Shown piece by piece: positions 1 to 6,552 of a stretch of 6,649 nt of DNA. The translations under genes and the position numbers were made by a program. Source of the DNA: Clostridia bacterium (GTDB lineage: Bacteria; Bacillota_A; Clostridia; Christensenellales; UBA1750); contig JAFPSR010000046.1 of the NCBI GenBank assembly GCA_017413675.1, positions 1 to 6,649 on the forward strand, written 5' to 3'. The notes beneath the pieces are model-generated. The model had not been told where the DNA came from. It saw only the letters and a list, made by a program, of their open reading frames with translations, and ran no database searches. Each line of letters opens with the position of its first letter. The first letter of the stretch is position 1.

Positions 1-1608
1 GCTTACAAGGTCAACATCGACGGCAAGAGCTACACACCGCAGCAGATCTCCGCAATGATCCTGCAAAAGCTCAAGGCTGACGCGGAGGCATATCTCGGCG
101 AGACCGTCACACAGGCGGTCATCACCGTTCCGGCTTACTTCACCGACGCATAGCGTCAGGCGACCAAGGACGCAGGCAAGATCGCCGGTCTGGACGTCCT
201 CCGGATCATCAACGAGCCGACGGCAGCATCCCTGGCTTACGGCCTGGAAAAAGAAGAAACCCAGAAAATCCTGGTATACGACCTCGGCGGCGGTACATTC
301 GATGTATCTCTGCTGGAAATCGATGACGGTGTCTTCCAGGTTCTGGCCACGAACGGCAACAACCGTCTGGGCGGCGATGATTTCGACGAATGTGTTATGC
401 AGTACCTCATTTCCGAGTTCAAACGCACCGACGGCATCGACCTGAGCAAGGACAAGATGGCTATGCAGCGTCTGAAGGAAGCTGCCGAAAAGGCCAAGAT
501 CGAACTGAGCGGCGTTACCACTTCGAATATCAACCTGCCCTTCATTACGGCAGACGCCACCGGTCCCAAGCATCTGGATATCACCCTGACCCGGGCGAAA
601 TTTGATGAACTGACGGCTGACCTGGTACAGAAGACCATCGGGCCGATGAAGCAGGCTTTGTCTGACGCGGGACTGTCCGTGGATCAGATTGATAAGGTGA
701 TCCTGGTCGGTGGTTCCACCCGTATCCCGGCTGTACAGGAAGCTGTCAAGTCCGTAACCGGCAAAGAACCCTACAAGGGCATCAATCCTGATGAGTGCGT
801 AGCCGTCGGAGCTGCCATCCAGGCCGGTGTTCTGGGCGGAGAAGTCAAGGATGTCCTGCTTCTGGATGTTACGCCTCTGTCCCTGGGTATTGAAACCATG
901 GGCGGCGTATTCACCCGTCTGATTGAACGCAACACGACCATCCCGTGCAAGAAGAGCCAGATCTTCTCTACGGCTGCGGACGGCCAGACCCAGGTCGAGG
1001 TCCATGTCCTGCAGGGTGAACGTGAAATGGCTGCCTACAACAAGACCCTGGGCCGCTTCAATCTGGACGGCATTGCCCCGGCACCCCGCGGCATCCCGCA
1101 GATCGAAGTTACCTTTGATATCGACGCCAACGGCATCGTGCATGTATCCGCCAAGGATCTGGGTACCGGCAAGTCCCAGAACATCACGATTACTGCTTCC
1201 TCCAACCTGAAGGAAGACGAAATCAAGAAGGCTGTGGAAGATGCCGAAAGATATGCCGAAGAAGACAAGAAGCGCAAGGAAGCTGTCGAGGTACTGAACC
1301 AGGCGGATTCCCTGATCTACCAGACCGAAAAGACCCTGAAGGAATCCGGCGACAAGCTGTCCAGCGAAGACAAGAGCAGGCTGGAAAGCGAACTGGCTGA
1401 TTTCAAGAAGGTCCGCGACGGCAACAATTCGGAAGAAATCAAGACCGCCATGGAGAACTTCTCCAAGTCCGCCTATGATATCTTCGGAAAGATCTATGCG
1501 CAGGCACAGCAGCAGAATCCGAACCCGAACCCCAATGATCCGGGATCCAATCCGAATGCCGGACAGGGTTTTGATGCGGATTACGAAGTGCATGACAATG
1601 ACAAGTAA
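1..1608 (+). CDS. dnaK: Molecular chaperone DnaK (Hsp70), 5' end outside window, interrupted by an in-frame TAG
   Basis: DnaK is the cytoplasmic ATP-driven Hsp70 that binds exposed hydrophobic peptides with help from DnaJ and GrpE. Reading frame 1 gives an Hsp70 from about residue 100 (E. coli numbering) to the C-terminus. Visible landmarks are VITVPAYF then RQATKDAG around 118-177, the phosphate-binding DLGGGTFD loop (280-303), [10 protein letters not shown] near 700-732, and the interdomain linker [16 protein letters not shown] (850-897). The beta substrate-binding domain follows with LQGER and NPAPRG-like [20 protein letters not shown] (about 1070-1135), then the charged helical lid (about 1216-1500). 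The tail is disordered and rich in Asn and Pro, ending [12 protein letters not shown]. The stop is TAA at 1606-1608. Codon 151-153 is TAG in place of the conserved Gln next to the allosteric Arg, so as written the gene is broken. The excellent conservation on both sides suggests a recent mutation or a base-call error. The family assignment is certain; functionality is not. Confidence 0.95.
151..153 (+). other. In-frame amber (TAG) codon inside dnaK
   Basis: The frame reads [20 protein letters not shown]. Hsp70s from most bacteria have Gln (sometimes Glu) at the stop position, E. coli Q150, just before the R151 of the Pro143/Arg151 allosteric switch. A single C-to-T change of CAG would explain it. 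TAG is also the natural stop of mtaB in this window (5831-5833), so general reassignment of TAG to Gln is not supported. Confidence 0.9.
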
Positions 1609-1640
1609 GCGGAAACTGCATCTGCAATAAGAACTGACGT

Positions 1641-1684
1641 AAAGGGTTGGGGCATCCTACGGAGTTTTTCGCCTTAACCCTTTT
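1641..1684 (+). terminator. dnaK-dnaJ intergenic hairpin, possible attenuator or partial terminator
   Basis: In the 103-nt gap between dnaK and dnaJ, AAAGGGTTGGGGC (1641-1653) pairs with GCCTTAACCCTTT (1671-1683). This makes a 13-bp stem with two G-U pairs and no bulge. The 17-nt loop can form a small TCC/GGA inner hairpin. The stem runs into TTTTC at 1681-1685. The T run is short and partly inside the stem, so full termination is doubtful. Partial termination, or a processing or stabilising structure that yields more dnaK than dnaJ mRNA, is plausible. The pairing is seen directly; the role is inferred. Confidence 0.5.
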
Positions 1685-1693
1685 CGTACTATT

Positions 1694-1714
1694 GGAAGGA
1701 GAGCCTGACCTTTG
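1694..1714 (+). promoter_or_regulatory. Ribosome binding site that fixes the dnaJ TTG start
   Basis: GGAAGGAGA at 1694-1702 is a strong anti-16S match placed 10 nt before TTG (1712-1714). No ATG or GTG lies in frame between this site and the DYYEVMG segment, so the rare TTG is the best start. It may also lower DnaJ synthesis relative to DnaK. Confidence 0.75.
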
Positions 1715-2851
1715 GCTGAGAAGAGAGATTACTATGAGGTAATGGGGGTTCCCAAGAACGCCTCTGAAGCGGATATAAAAGCTGCCTACCGAAAACTTGC
1801 CAAGCAGTACCATCCCGACCTGCATCCGAATGACCCCGAAGCGGAAGCAAAGTTCAAAGAAGTATCTGAAGCTTATGAAGTGCTTTCGGACGAACAGAAA
1901 CGGGCCCACTATGACCAGTTCGGCCATGAAGACCCGACTGCCGGGTACGGCGGGTATTCGGGCGGCTTTACAGGCGGTTTCGGCGGGTTTGAGGATATTA
2001 TCGACAATATTTTCGGAGGCTTTGGCTCTTCCTCCCAACGCCGGAACAACGGGCCTGTACGCGGGAATGACCTTCGGGTAGACCTGCGGCTGACATTCCA
2101 GGACGCGTTCTTCGGTGCAAAGAAGGATATCAATGTATTCCGCAGCGAGACCTGTGAAGACTGTCACGGGTCCGGGGCCCGGAACGGGACAAGTCCTGAA
2201 ACCTGTCCGGTCTGCCACGGCACCGGTGTGGTGACCCAGGTCACGAATACCATGCTGGGACGCATGCAGACGCAGAGAGACTGTTCGCACTGCCACGGAA
2301 CCGGTAAGATTATCAGCAATCCCTGTTCCAAATGTTCCGGGACTGGAACTGTCCGCAGAAGCCGGAAGATGACGGTTACCATCCCGGCGGGGATCGATGA
2401 CGGACAGGCCCTGACCCTGCGCGGCGAGGGAGAACCGGGACTCCGAGGGGGCCCCAACGGGGATTTGTATGTCTATATTTCCGTTGCTTCCCACCCGGTA
2501 TTCAAGAGACGGAACAATGACCTGGAATGCGATGTGCATGTTTCCTTCGCGGACGCGGCACTCGGCGGCCAGATCAAGATCCCTACCATGAACGGGGACA
2601 AGGATTATAAATTGAACGAAGGAACCCAGCCGGATTATGTGGTTCGGCTTAAGGGACAGGGTGTCCCGTACATCCGCGGAAGCGGTGCTGGGGATTTGCT
2701 GGCGAAAGTTAAAGTGGATATTCCCCGGAAGATGACCAGCCAGCAGAAGGAAGCCCTGCGCGCATTTGACGAACTGATGACAGGAAGGGCCAATAATACC
2801 GGCAGGAAGGACAGCCTGTTCAATAAAGTAAAGGATAAGTTCGGTGCCTGA
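1712..2851 (+). CDS. dnaJ: Chaperone protein DnaJ (Hsp40), TTG start
   Basis: DnaJ is the cytoplasmic co-chaperone that delivers unfolded substrates to DnaK and stimulates its ATPase. The 379-residue length is normal for a type I DnaJ. The J domain spans residues 5-70 with the HPD motif at 34-36. A Gly/Phe-rich linker covers about 74-106. The zinc-binding domain has four CxxCxGxG-type repeats at Cys148/151, 165/168, 191/194 and 205/208 (the last reads CSKCSGTG). Two beta-sandwich substrate-binding regions follow, then a C-terminal dimerisation segment. The start is TTG at 1712: AAGGAG (1696-1701) lies 10 nt upstream, and the next in-frame Met, residue 11, would cut into J-domain helix I. It follows dnaK after a gap holding a hairpin, and prmA comes 48 nt later. 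All key residues are present. Confidence 0.97.
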   Translation: MAEKRDYYEVMGVPKNASEADIKAAYRKLAKQYHPDLHPNDPEAEAKFKEVSEAYEVLSDEQKRAHYDQFGHEDPTAGYGGYSGGFTGGFGGFEDIIDNIFGGFGSSSQRRNNGPVRGNDLRVDLRLTFQDAFFGAKKDINVFRSETCEDCHGSGARNGTSPETCPVCHGTGVVTQVTNTMLGRMQTQRDCSHCHGTGKIISNPCSKCSGTGTVRRSRKMTVTIPAGIDDGQALTLRGEGEPGLRGGPNGDLYVYISVASHPVFKRRNNDLECDVHVSFADAALGGQIKIPTMNGDKDYKLNEGTQPDYVVRLKGQGVPYIRGSGAGDLLAKVKVDIPRKMTSQQKEALRAFDELMTGRANNTGRKDSLFNKVKDKFGA

Positions 2852-2874
2852 AGGGGAAAGGGACCCCCGGCAGG
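2847..2874 (+). other. Hairpin overlapping the dnaJ stop codon
   Basis: CCTG (2847-2850) can pair with CAGG (2871-2874), and inside this GGGG (2853-2856) pairs with CCCC (2864-2867). The stem includes the TGA of dnaJ and has no T run after it, so it is not an intrinsic terminator. It might be an mRNA stabilising or processing structure in the 48-nt dnaJ-prmA gap, or simply chance in a G/C-rich spacer. Confidence 0.3.
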
Positions 2875-2899
2875 AACAGAATCTTTGTGAGGAAACAGC

Positions 2900-3844
2900 A
2901 TGGAATGGTTAGAGGTTACGGTTCATACAACGTCCATCGGCAGTGAACTGATTGCGGAAATCCTGGAAGAAACCGGCAGCCACGGCGCGTCCATAGAGGA
3001 TCGGAACGATCTGGATGATATGCAGCGGCCGGCTGGGGAATGGGATATGATTGATCCCAACCTGTACGAAAAAGCACCCGCGGATGTCCTGGTCAAGGGA
3101 TATTATGCCATGGGTGCTGAGCTGGGTGACCAGTTGTCGGATCTCCGCTTCCGCCTGGGGGAACTGTCTAAGATCGGTTTTGGGGAGGCATCTCTGGGAA
3201 CGCTGGTGGTGGAAACCAAACAGCTGGAAGAGGAAGACTGGGCCAATAACTGGAAAAAGTACTTCAAGCCGTTCCTGGCCGGGAAACACATTGTTGTAAA
3301 ACCGACCTGGGAGGAATATACGCCTAAAGCAGGGGAAAAGATCCTGGAAATGGATCCGGGAATGGCCTTTGGTTCCGGTACGCACGAGACGACATCCATG
3401 TGCGTTTCCCTGATTGAGGAAATCACAAAGGAAGGCATGCACGTGATCGACGTCGGCTGCGGCAGCGGGATTCTGTCCATCGCCGCCCTGATGTGCGGAG
3501 CAAAGGATGCCCTGGCCATTGACATTGACCCTGTGGCGACCCGTGTTGCGCGCGAAAATGCGAAGATCAACGGATATGCTGACAGGATCGAAGTGCGGGA
3601 AGGGAACCTGGTGGAGGAAGACGTGGAAAAGTGCGACCTGATGGTTGCCAATATCGTTGCCGATGTCATTATCCATTTGGCCCCCACAGCTGCGGGTATC
3701 GTAAAGGAAGGCGGATACTTTATCTGTTCCGGAATTATCCGGGAAAGGGAACAGGAAGTCATTGACGCTGTAACCGGCCTGGGCTTCACCCCCGTATCTT
3801 CCATGCACAGGGGAGAATGGTGCGCCCTGTGCTATAAGAGGTAA
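2900..3844 (+). CDS. prmA: Ribosomal protein L11 methyltransferase PrmA
   Basis: PrmA uses S-adenosylmethionine to trimethylate lysines and the N-terminus of ribosomal protein L11. The 314 residues match the usual length. An N-terminal L11-recognition domain (MEWLEVTVHT onward) leads to EEDWANNWKKYFKPF (111-125). The family signature MDPGMAFGSGTHETT (151-165) follows. The class I methyltransferase fold has motif I DVGCGSGILSIAA (184-196), the acidic IDIDP (207-211) that holds the SAM ribose, and ANIVADVI (250-257) at the catalytic motif IV position. The ATG at 2900 has GAGGA (2889-2893) 6 nt upstream. It sits between dnaJ and rsmE, the standard Bacillota order, and rsmE begins only 4 nt after its stop, so the two are almost certainly co-transcribed. 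No anomalies seen. Confidence 0.96.
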   Translation: MEWLEVTVHTTSIGSELIAEILEETGSHGASIEDRNDLDDMQRPAGEWDMIDPNLYEKAPADVLVKGYYAMGAELGDQLSDLRFRLGELSKIGFGEASLGTLVVETKQLEEEDWANNWKKYFKPFLAGKHIVVKPTWEEYTPKAGEKILEMDPGMAFGSGTHETTSMCVSLIEEITKEGMHVIDVGCGSGILSIAALMCGAKDALAIDIDPVATRVARENAKINGYADRIEVREGNLVEEDVEKCDLMVANIVADVIIHLAPTAAGIVKEGGYFICSGIIREREQEVIDAVTGLGFTPVSSMHRGEWCALCYKR

Positions 3845-3848
3845 GCGC

Positions 3849-4562
3849 ATGCATCGTTTTTATGTGTCGGATCTGAAAGAAAACCGTGTGATCCGGGGAG
3901 AAGACAACCAGCATCTCTACCGGGTACTGCGGCTGCGCTCCGGTGATCCCATAGAAGTGTTTGACGGGAAAGGGAACCAGTTCCGGGCAGAACTGGAACA
4001 GACGGACCCGGAAGGGTCTGCCTTCAGGATCCTGGAAGAGCTTCCATCCCGGGAACCGAAATGCAGGATTGTCCTGTACCAGGGAATCCCGGCCAAAACG
4101 GAAAAAATGGAATTGATTATCCAGAAATGCACGGAAATCGGTGTGCATGCGGTCGTCCCCGTGATGATGGAGAGATGTACCAATCGAAAAGGATACGATG
4201 AAAAACGTCTGGCCCGCTTCCGGAAAATAGCTGTGGAAGCTGCCAAACAGTGCGGGCGCGCGTGGATTCCGGAAATACGGGAACCGGTTGCTCTGTCCGA
4301 AGTTTTCCCCCTGGTGGACGGCAATTTCCTGATGCCGTATGAAGAAGGCGGGGAATCCCTGCGGAAAGTCCTTCCCAGGGAAGGCAGCCTGTCCGTCCTG
4401 ATCGGTCCGGAAGGTGGGATCGCGGAACAGGAAGCGGAAGAAATGCTCCGACGGGGGGCTGTCCGCATTGGGTTCGGCCCCAGGATCCTGCGGACGGAAA
4501 CGGCCGGGATGGCCGCTTTATCAATGATCCTGCTTCTGCAGGGGGACATGGAGGCTCCATGA
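3849..4562 (+). CDS. rsmE: 16S rRNA (uracil1498-N3)-methyltransferase RsmE
   Basis: RsmE is a SPOUT-class enzyme that places the N3 methyl group on U1498 of 16S rRNA in the 30S subunit. The 237-residue protein starts with a PUA-like RNA-binding domain (MHRFYVSDL, then HLYRVLRLRSGD at 22-33). The trefoil-knot catalytic domain follows. Family motifs are QGIPAKTEKMELIIQKCTEIGV (start 78), EAAKQCGR (130-137), the SAM-binding loop IGPEGGIAEQE (185-195) and GPRILRTETAG (210-220). In the third motif Lys replaces the Glu often seen before QCGR, a mild variation. AAGAGG (3836-3841) lies 7 nt before the ATG and overlaps the end of prmA. The stop overlaps the start of mtaB as ATGA, which suggests translational coupling. 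Confidence 0.95.
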   Translation: MHRFYVSDLKENRVIRGEDNQHLYRVLRLRSGDPIEVFDGKGNQFRAELEQTDPEGSAFRILEELPSREPKCRIVLYQGIPAKTEKMELIIQKCTEIGVHAVVPVMMERCTNRKGYDEKRLARFRKIAVEAAKQCGRAWIPEIREPVALSEVFPLVDGNFLMPYEEGGESLRKVLPREGSLSVLIGPEGGIAEQEAEEMLRRGAVRIGFGPRILRTETAGMAALSMILLLQGDMEAP

Positions 4563-5833
4563 AATCTGTCGGATATATGACATTGGGCTGCAAAACAAAT
4601 CAGTACGATACGCAGGCCATCCGGGAAGCGTTTGAGAAAAACGGATATACCAGCAGATCCTTCCAGGAACCCTGTGATATCTATGTGGTCAATACCTGTA
4701 CGGTTACCGGGACCGGGGACAGGAAAAGCCTGAAGATGGTCAGACAGGCCAACAGGAGGAACCCGAAAGCGGATATCATCGTGGCCGGCTGTCTTGCCCA
4801 GAAAATGGGGGCGGAACTGGCAGGCCCCCAGGTGCGCCTGGTAATCGGGACGCAGTACCGAAACGATGTGGTGCGTTTGTATGAAGAGGCGGTAGCCAGG
4901 GATATGGCCTTGATTGCGGTGGATTCCCTCAAACAGGTTCCTTATGAGGAAGCGCAGGTTACCTATAACGAAGGCCATACGCGCGCGGTCATGAAAATCC
5001 AGGAAGGCTGCAACAACCGCTGCGCTTACTGTATTATCCCTTCCGTACGCGGCCCCATTCGTTCGCGGTCCCTGGAAGGAATCCGGGAAGAAGCCGTACG
5101 CCTGGTGGAGAACGGGTTCCAGGAGATTGTTCTGACCGGTATCCATCTTTCCTCCTATGGCAGGGACTTTACGGATCGGAAAGAGAATCTTGCCTCCGCC
5201 GTCCGTGCGGTAGCGGAAAGCGGGATCAAACGGATCCGATTGGGGTCTCTGGAACCGCGGCTGGTGGACAGGGCATTTGCTGAGGAACTGTCCGGGATTC
5301 GTTCCGTCTGTCCGCAGTTTCACTTATCCCTGCAGTCCGGATCAGATAAAATACTGCAGGCGATGCGCCGGCAGTATTCCACATCACAGTACCGGGATTC
5401 CGTAGATCTACTGCGGGAATATTTCCCGGATCCGGCCATCACTACGGACGTGATTACGGGATTCCCCGGGGAAACGGAAGAAGATTTTGCAACGACCGTG
5501 GACTATGTCCGCACGATCGGCTTTGCCAGACTGCATGTTTTCCCGTTCTCCAACCGGGAAGGGACAGAAGCGGCGGTTATGCCGCAGCAGGTTCCGATGC
5601 CTGTGCGCATGCAGCGTGCAAAGACGTTGATCGAAGAAGGGAAAAAGCTGGAACAGGCTTATCTTTCCTCGTTTATCGGGAAAACCGTAGAAGTATTATT
5701 TGAAGAAAACGGGACAGGGCTGTCCCGGGAGTATTTCCATGTATCCGCAGGACCCGTGGACAGTGGATTGATCCGGTGTGTCCGGATCGAACGGGTCGAA
5801 GACGGGATTGCCTGCGGGACATTGACGGAATAG
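4559..5833 (+). CDS. mtaB: tRNA t6A37 methylthiotransferase MtaB (radical SAM)
   Basis: MtaB converts N6-threonylcarbamoyladenosine at position 37 of ANN-decoding tRNAs to its 2-methylthio form, using two iron-sulfur clusters. The 424 residues show the three family parts. The N-terminal methylthiotransferase domain has cluster ligands Cys11 (GCKTNQ), Cys47 (NTCTVT) and Cys78 (AGCLAQ). The radical-SAM domain has the triad Cys151, Cys155 and Cys158 in CNNRCAYCIIPS, plus LTGIHLSSYG, LGSLEP, HLSLQSGSD and TDVITGFPGETEEDF. A TRAM-like RNA-binding tail covers about 370-424. The GCKTNQYDT start and the YGRD/SLEP context fit MtaB (YqeV) better than MiaB or RimO. The ATG overlaps the rsmE TGA by 4 nt; GGAGG (4550-4554) is only 4 nt away, a short spacing that fits coupled re-initiation. 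It ends at a TAG, which is informative about the TAG in dnaK. Confidence 0.95.
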   Translation: MKSVGYMTLGCKTNQYDTQAIREAFEKNGYTSRSFQEPCDIYVVNTCTVTGTGDRKSLKMVRQANRRNPKADIIVAGCLAQKMGAELAGPQVRLVIGTQYRNDVVRLYEEAVARDMALIAVDSLKQVPYEEAQVTYNEGHTRAVMKIQEGCNNRCAYCIIPSVRGPIRSRSLEGIREEAVRLVENGFQEIVLTGIHLSSYGRDFTDRKENLASAVRAVAESGIKRIRLGSLEPRLVDRAFAEELSGIRSVCPQFHLSLQSGSDKILQAMRRQYSTSQYRDSVDLLREYFPDPAITTDVITGFPGETEEDFATTVDYVRTIGFARLHVFPFSNREGTEAAVMPQQVPMPVRMQRAKTLIEEGKKLEQAYLSSFIGKTVEVLFEENGTGLSREYFHVSAGPVDSGLIRCVRIERVEDGIACGTLTE

Positions 5834-5861
5834 GATAATATAAGAAATTGGTTATCAGAAC

Positions 5862-5867
5862 GGAGGT
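5862..5867 (+). promoter_or_regulatory. Ribosome binding site deciding the hinT start
   Basis: GGAGGT at 5862-5867 sits 7 nt before the ATG at 5875. An upstream in-frame TTG at 5848 would add nine residues (MVIRTEVAG) and place this site inside the coding region. HIT proteins normally begin right before the CIFC zinc motif, so the ATG at 5875 is chosen. Confidence 0.85.
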
Positions 5868-5874
5868 TGCTGGA

Positions 5875-6216
5875 ATGGATTGTATTTTCTGCAGGATATT
5901 GGCAAAGGAAATCCCGTCCAATGTTGTTTATGAGGATGATTACTGTTATGCCTTCCATGATATCAATCCGCAGATGCCTGTGCATGTTGTGGTGATTCCC
6001 AAGAAACATATCGTTTCCCTGGCTGAAATCAGCGAGGATGACAGCTGCTATCTGGAAAAAGTGCTTCTTGGATGCAAGAAGGTTGCCGAAATTACCGGGA
6101 TCGCACAGGACGGATACCGGGTAATTACCAATATCGGGGAGAACGGGGCCCAATCGGTTAAGCATCTGCATTTCCATGTTCTCGGTGGGAAAAAGATGCC
6201 GGAACAAATTGTTTGA
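5875..6216 (+). CDS. hinT: HIT-family nucleotide hydrolase (HinT-like)
   Basis: The product is a 113-residue cytoplasmic histidine-triad protein of the HINT branch. Members hydrolyse purine nucleoside phosphoramidates and aminoacyl-adenylates; the in vivo substrate here is unknown. The N-terminal CIFC (Cys3, Cys6) and His45 in PKKHI are probable zinc ligands of the Hint type. The nucleotide-binding segment FHDINPQMPVHVVVIPKKH covers 27-45. The catalytic triad motif is HLHFHVLGG with His97, His99 and His101. Bacterial relatives usually have a Q-T/S-V-x-H-L-H-x-H context, and QSVKHLHFH fits. Length and architecture are complete. It follows mtaB by 41 nt, a common arrangement in Clostridia and Negativicutes before rpsU, and probably shares the operon transcript. 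No convincing terminator follows it. Confidence 0.93.
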   Translation: MDCIFCRILAKEIPSNVVYEDDYCYAFHDINPQMPVHVVVIPKKHIVSLAEISEDDSCYLEKVLLGCKKVAEITGIAQDGYRVITNIGENGAQSVKHLHFHVLGGKKMPEQIV

Positions 6217-6246
6217 CGTACTAGCAGAACCTTAACATTCTGTTCA

Positions 6247-6276
6247 TTGACAGAGGGAAATCCTCGGTAGTATACT
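6247..6276 (+). promoter_or_regulatory. Sigma-70/SigA-type promoter for rpsU
   Basis: TTGACA (6247-6252), a perfect -35, is followed after 18 nt by TATACT (6271-6276), a 5/6 match to the -10 consensus. Transcription would begin near 6283, giving an rpsU leader of about 50 nt. This lets S21 be made independently of the upstream chaperone and modification operon. It is the best promoter match I see in the intergenic spaces of this window. Confidence 0.75.
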
Positions 6277-6278
6277 AC
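6267..6278. repeat. 12-bp perfect palindrome containing the rpsU -10 box
   Basis: GTAGTATACTAC is identical to its reverse complement and encloses the TATACT -10 hexamer. A dimeric regulator bound here would block RNA polymerase. It could equally be a chance palindrome in an A/T-rich promoter core. Confidence 0.5.
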
Positions 6279-6282
6279 ACTC

Positions 6283-6303
6283 GTATAATGATTCTCATTA
6301 TAC
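6283..6303. promoter_or_regulatory. Fur-box-like inverted repeat at the rpsU transcription start
   Basis: Arms GTATAATGA (6283-6291) and TCATTATAC (6295-6303) are perfect reverse complements around a TTC spacer. Compared with the 19-bp Fur consensus (arms GATAATGAT and ATCATTATC around a central A), 15 of 19 positions match. The dyad begins where transcription should start, so a bound Fur-family repressor would block initiation. Alternatively, as RNA it forms a 9-bp stem-loop at the extreme 5' end of the rpsU mRNA, which could protect it. The dyad is seen directly; a regulator is inferred. Confidence 0.55.
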
Positions 6304-6332
6304 AATCGGAATGCGCGAGGGGAGGGAAAAAA

Positions 6333-6506
6333 ATGTCTGAAATCCGCGTTGGGGAAAACGAGTCCCTTGAAAGCGCTCTGAAACGGTTTAAGCGCAAGAC
6401 CCAGAGATCCGGTATTCTTGCTGAAGTTCGTAAACGTGAGCATTATGAGAAGCCCAGTGTACGCCGCAAGAAGAAAGCTGAAGCTGCCAGAAAGCGCAAG
6501 TATTAA
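6333..6506 (+). CDS. rpsU: 30S ribosomal protein S21
   Basis: S21 is a small basic protein of the 30S platform near the anti-Shine-Dalgarno end of 16S rRNA, and helps initiation on mRNAs. The 57 residues match Bacillota S21: [21 protein letters not shown], then [23 protein letters not shown], and a basic tail ending RKRKY. The start is ATG at 6333, with GGAGG (6321-6325) 7 nt upstream. A longer in-frame extension back to 6288 would run through the leader dyad and is not S21-like. The gene has its own promoter and terminator, so it forms a probable separate transcription unit, with possible readthrough from hinT. Confidence 0.97.
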   Translation: MSEIRVGENESLESALKRFKRKTQRSGILAEVRKREHYEKPSVRRKKKAEAARKRKY

Positions 6507-6518
6507 TCGTTATGTTTT

Positions 6519-6552
6519 GAGCTGATGTGTTGACCACATCAGCTCTTTTCTT
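6519..6552 (+). terminator. Intrinsic terminator of rpsU (and of the whole gene cluster)
   Basis: GAGCTGATGTG (6519-6529) and CACATCAGCTC (6535-6545) form a perfect 11-bp stem with a TTGAC loop. TTTTCTT (6546-6552) follows. It starts 12 nt after the rpsU stop and is a classic Rho-independent terminator. The first base of the group II intron comes directly after the T-tract. Confidence 0.93.

Noticed and set aside
397..1608. A separate 403-residue gene starting at the ATG at 397
   Set aside because: The frame is continuous with DnaK upstream through 154-396, including the DLGGGTFD loop. Residue 1 would fall in the middle of the ATPase domain and no Shine-Dalgarno site precedes it.
1439..2539. 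366-codon minus-strand frame over the dnaK end and dnaJ
   Set aside because: It spans two conserved plus-strand genes and their spacer with no motif of its own.
2909..3850. 313-codon minus-strand frame covering prmA
   Set aside because: It mirrors prmA codon by codon, has no family signature, and PrmA has every expected motif on the plus strand.
3917..5323. 468-codon open frame on the minus strand across rsmE and mtaB
   Set aside because: It is fully antisense to two strongly conserved genes, its translation has no recognisable domain, and long antisense frames are expected in G/C-biased coding sequence.
5831..5833. TAG at the end of mtaB read as sense, as evidence for a recoded genome
   Set aside because: MtaB already has its full length and TRAM domain at this TAG, and the readthrough peptide is unrelated sequence overlapping hinT in another frame.
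5848..5874. Extended hinT start at the TTG at 5848
   Set aside because: It adds nine non-conserved residues and places the strong GGAGGT inside the gene; the ATG at 5875 has ideal spacing.
6223..6244. Weak hairpin after hinT (CAGAA with TTCTG) as a terminator
   Set aside because: Only five Watson-Crick pairs plus two marginal ones, an 8-nt loop, and no T-tract afterwards.
6284..6289. Perfect TATAAT within the dyad as a second -10 box
   Set aside because: No -35-like hexamer lies 16-18 nt upstream (TCCTCG at 6261-6266), and the sequence is explained by the inverted repeat.
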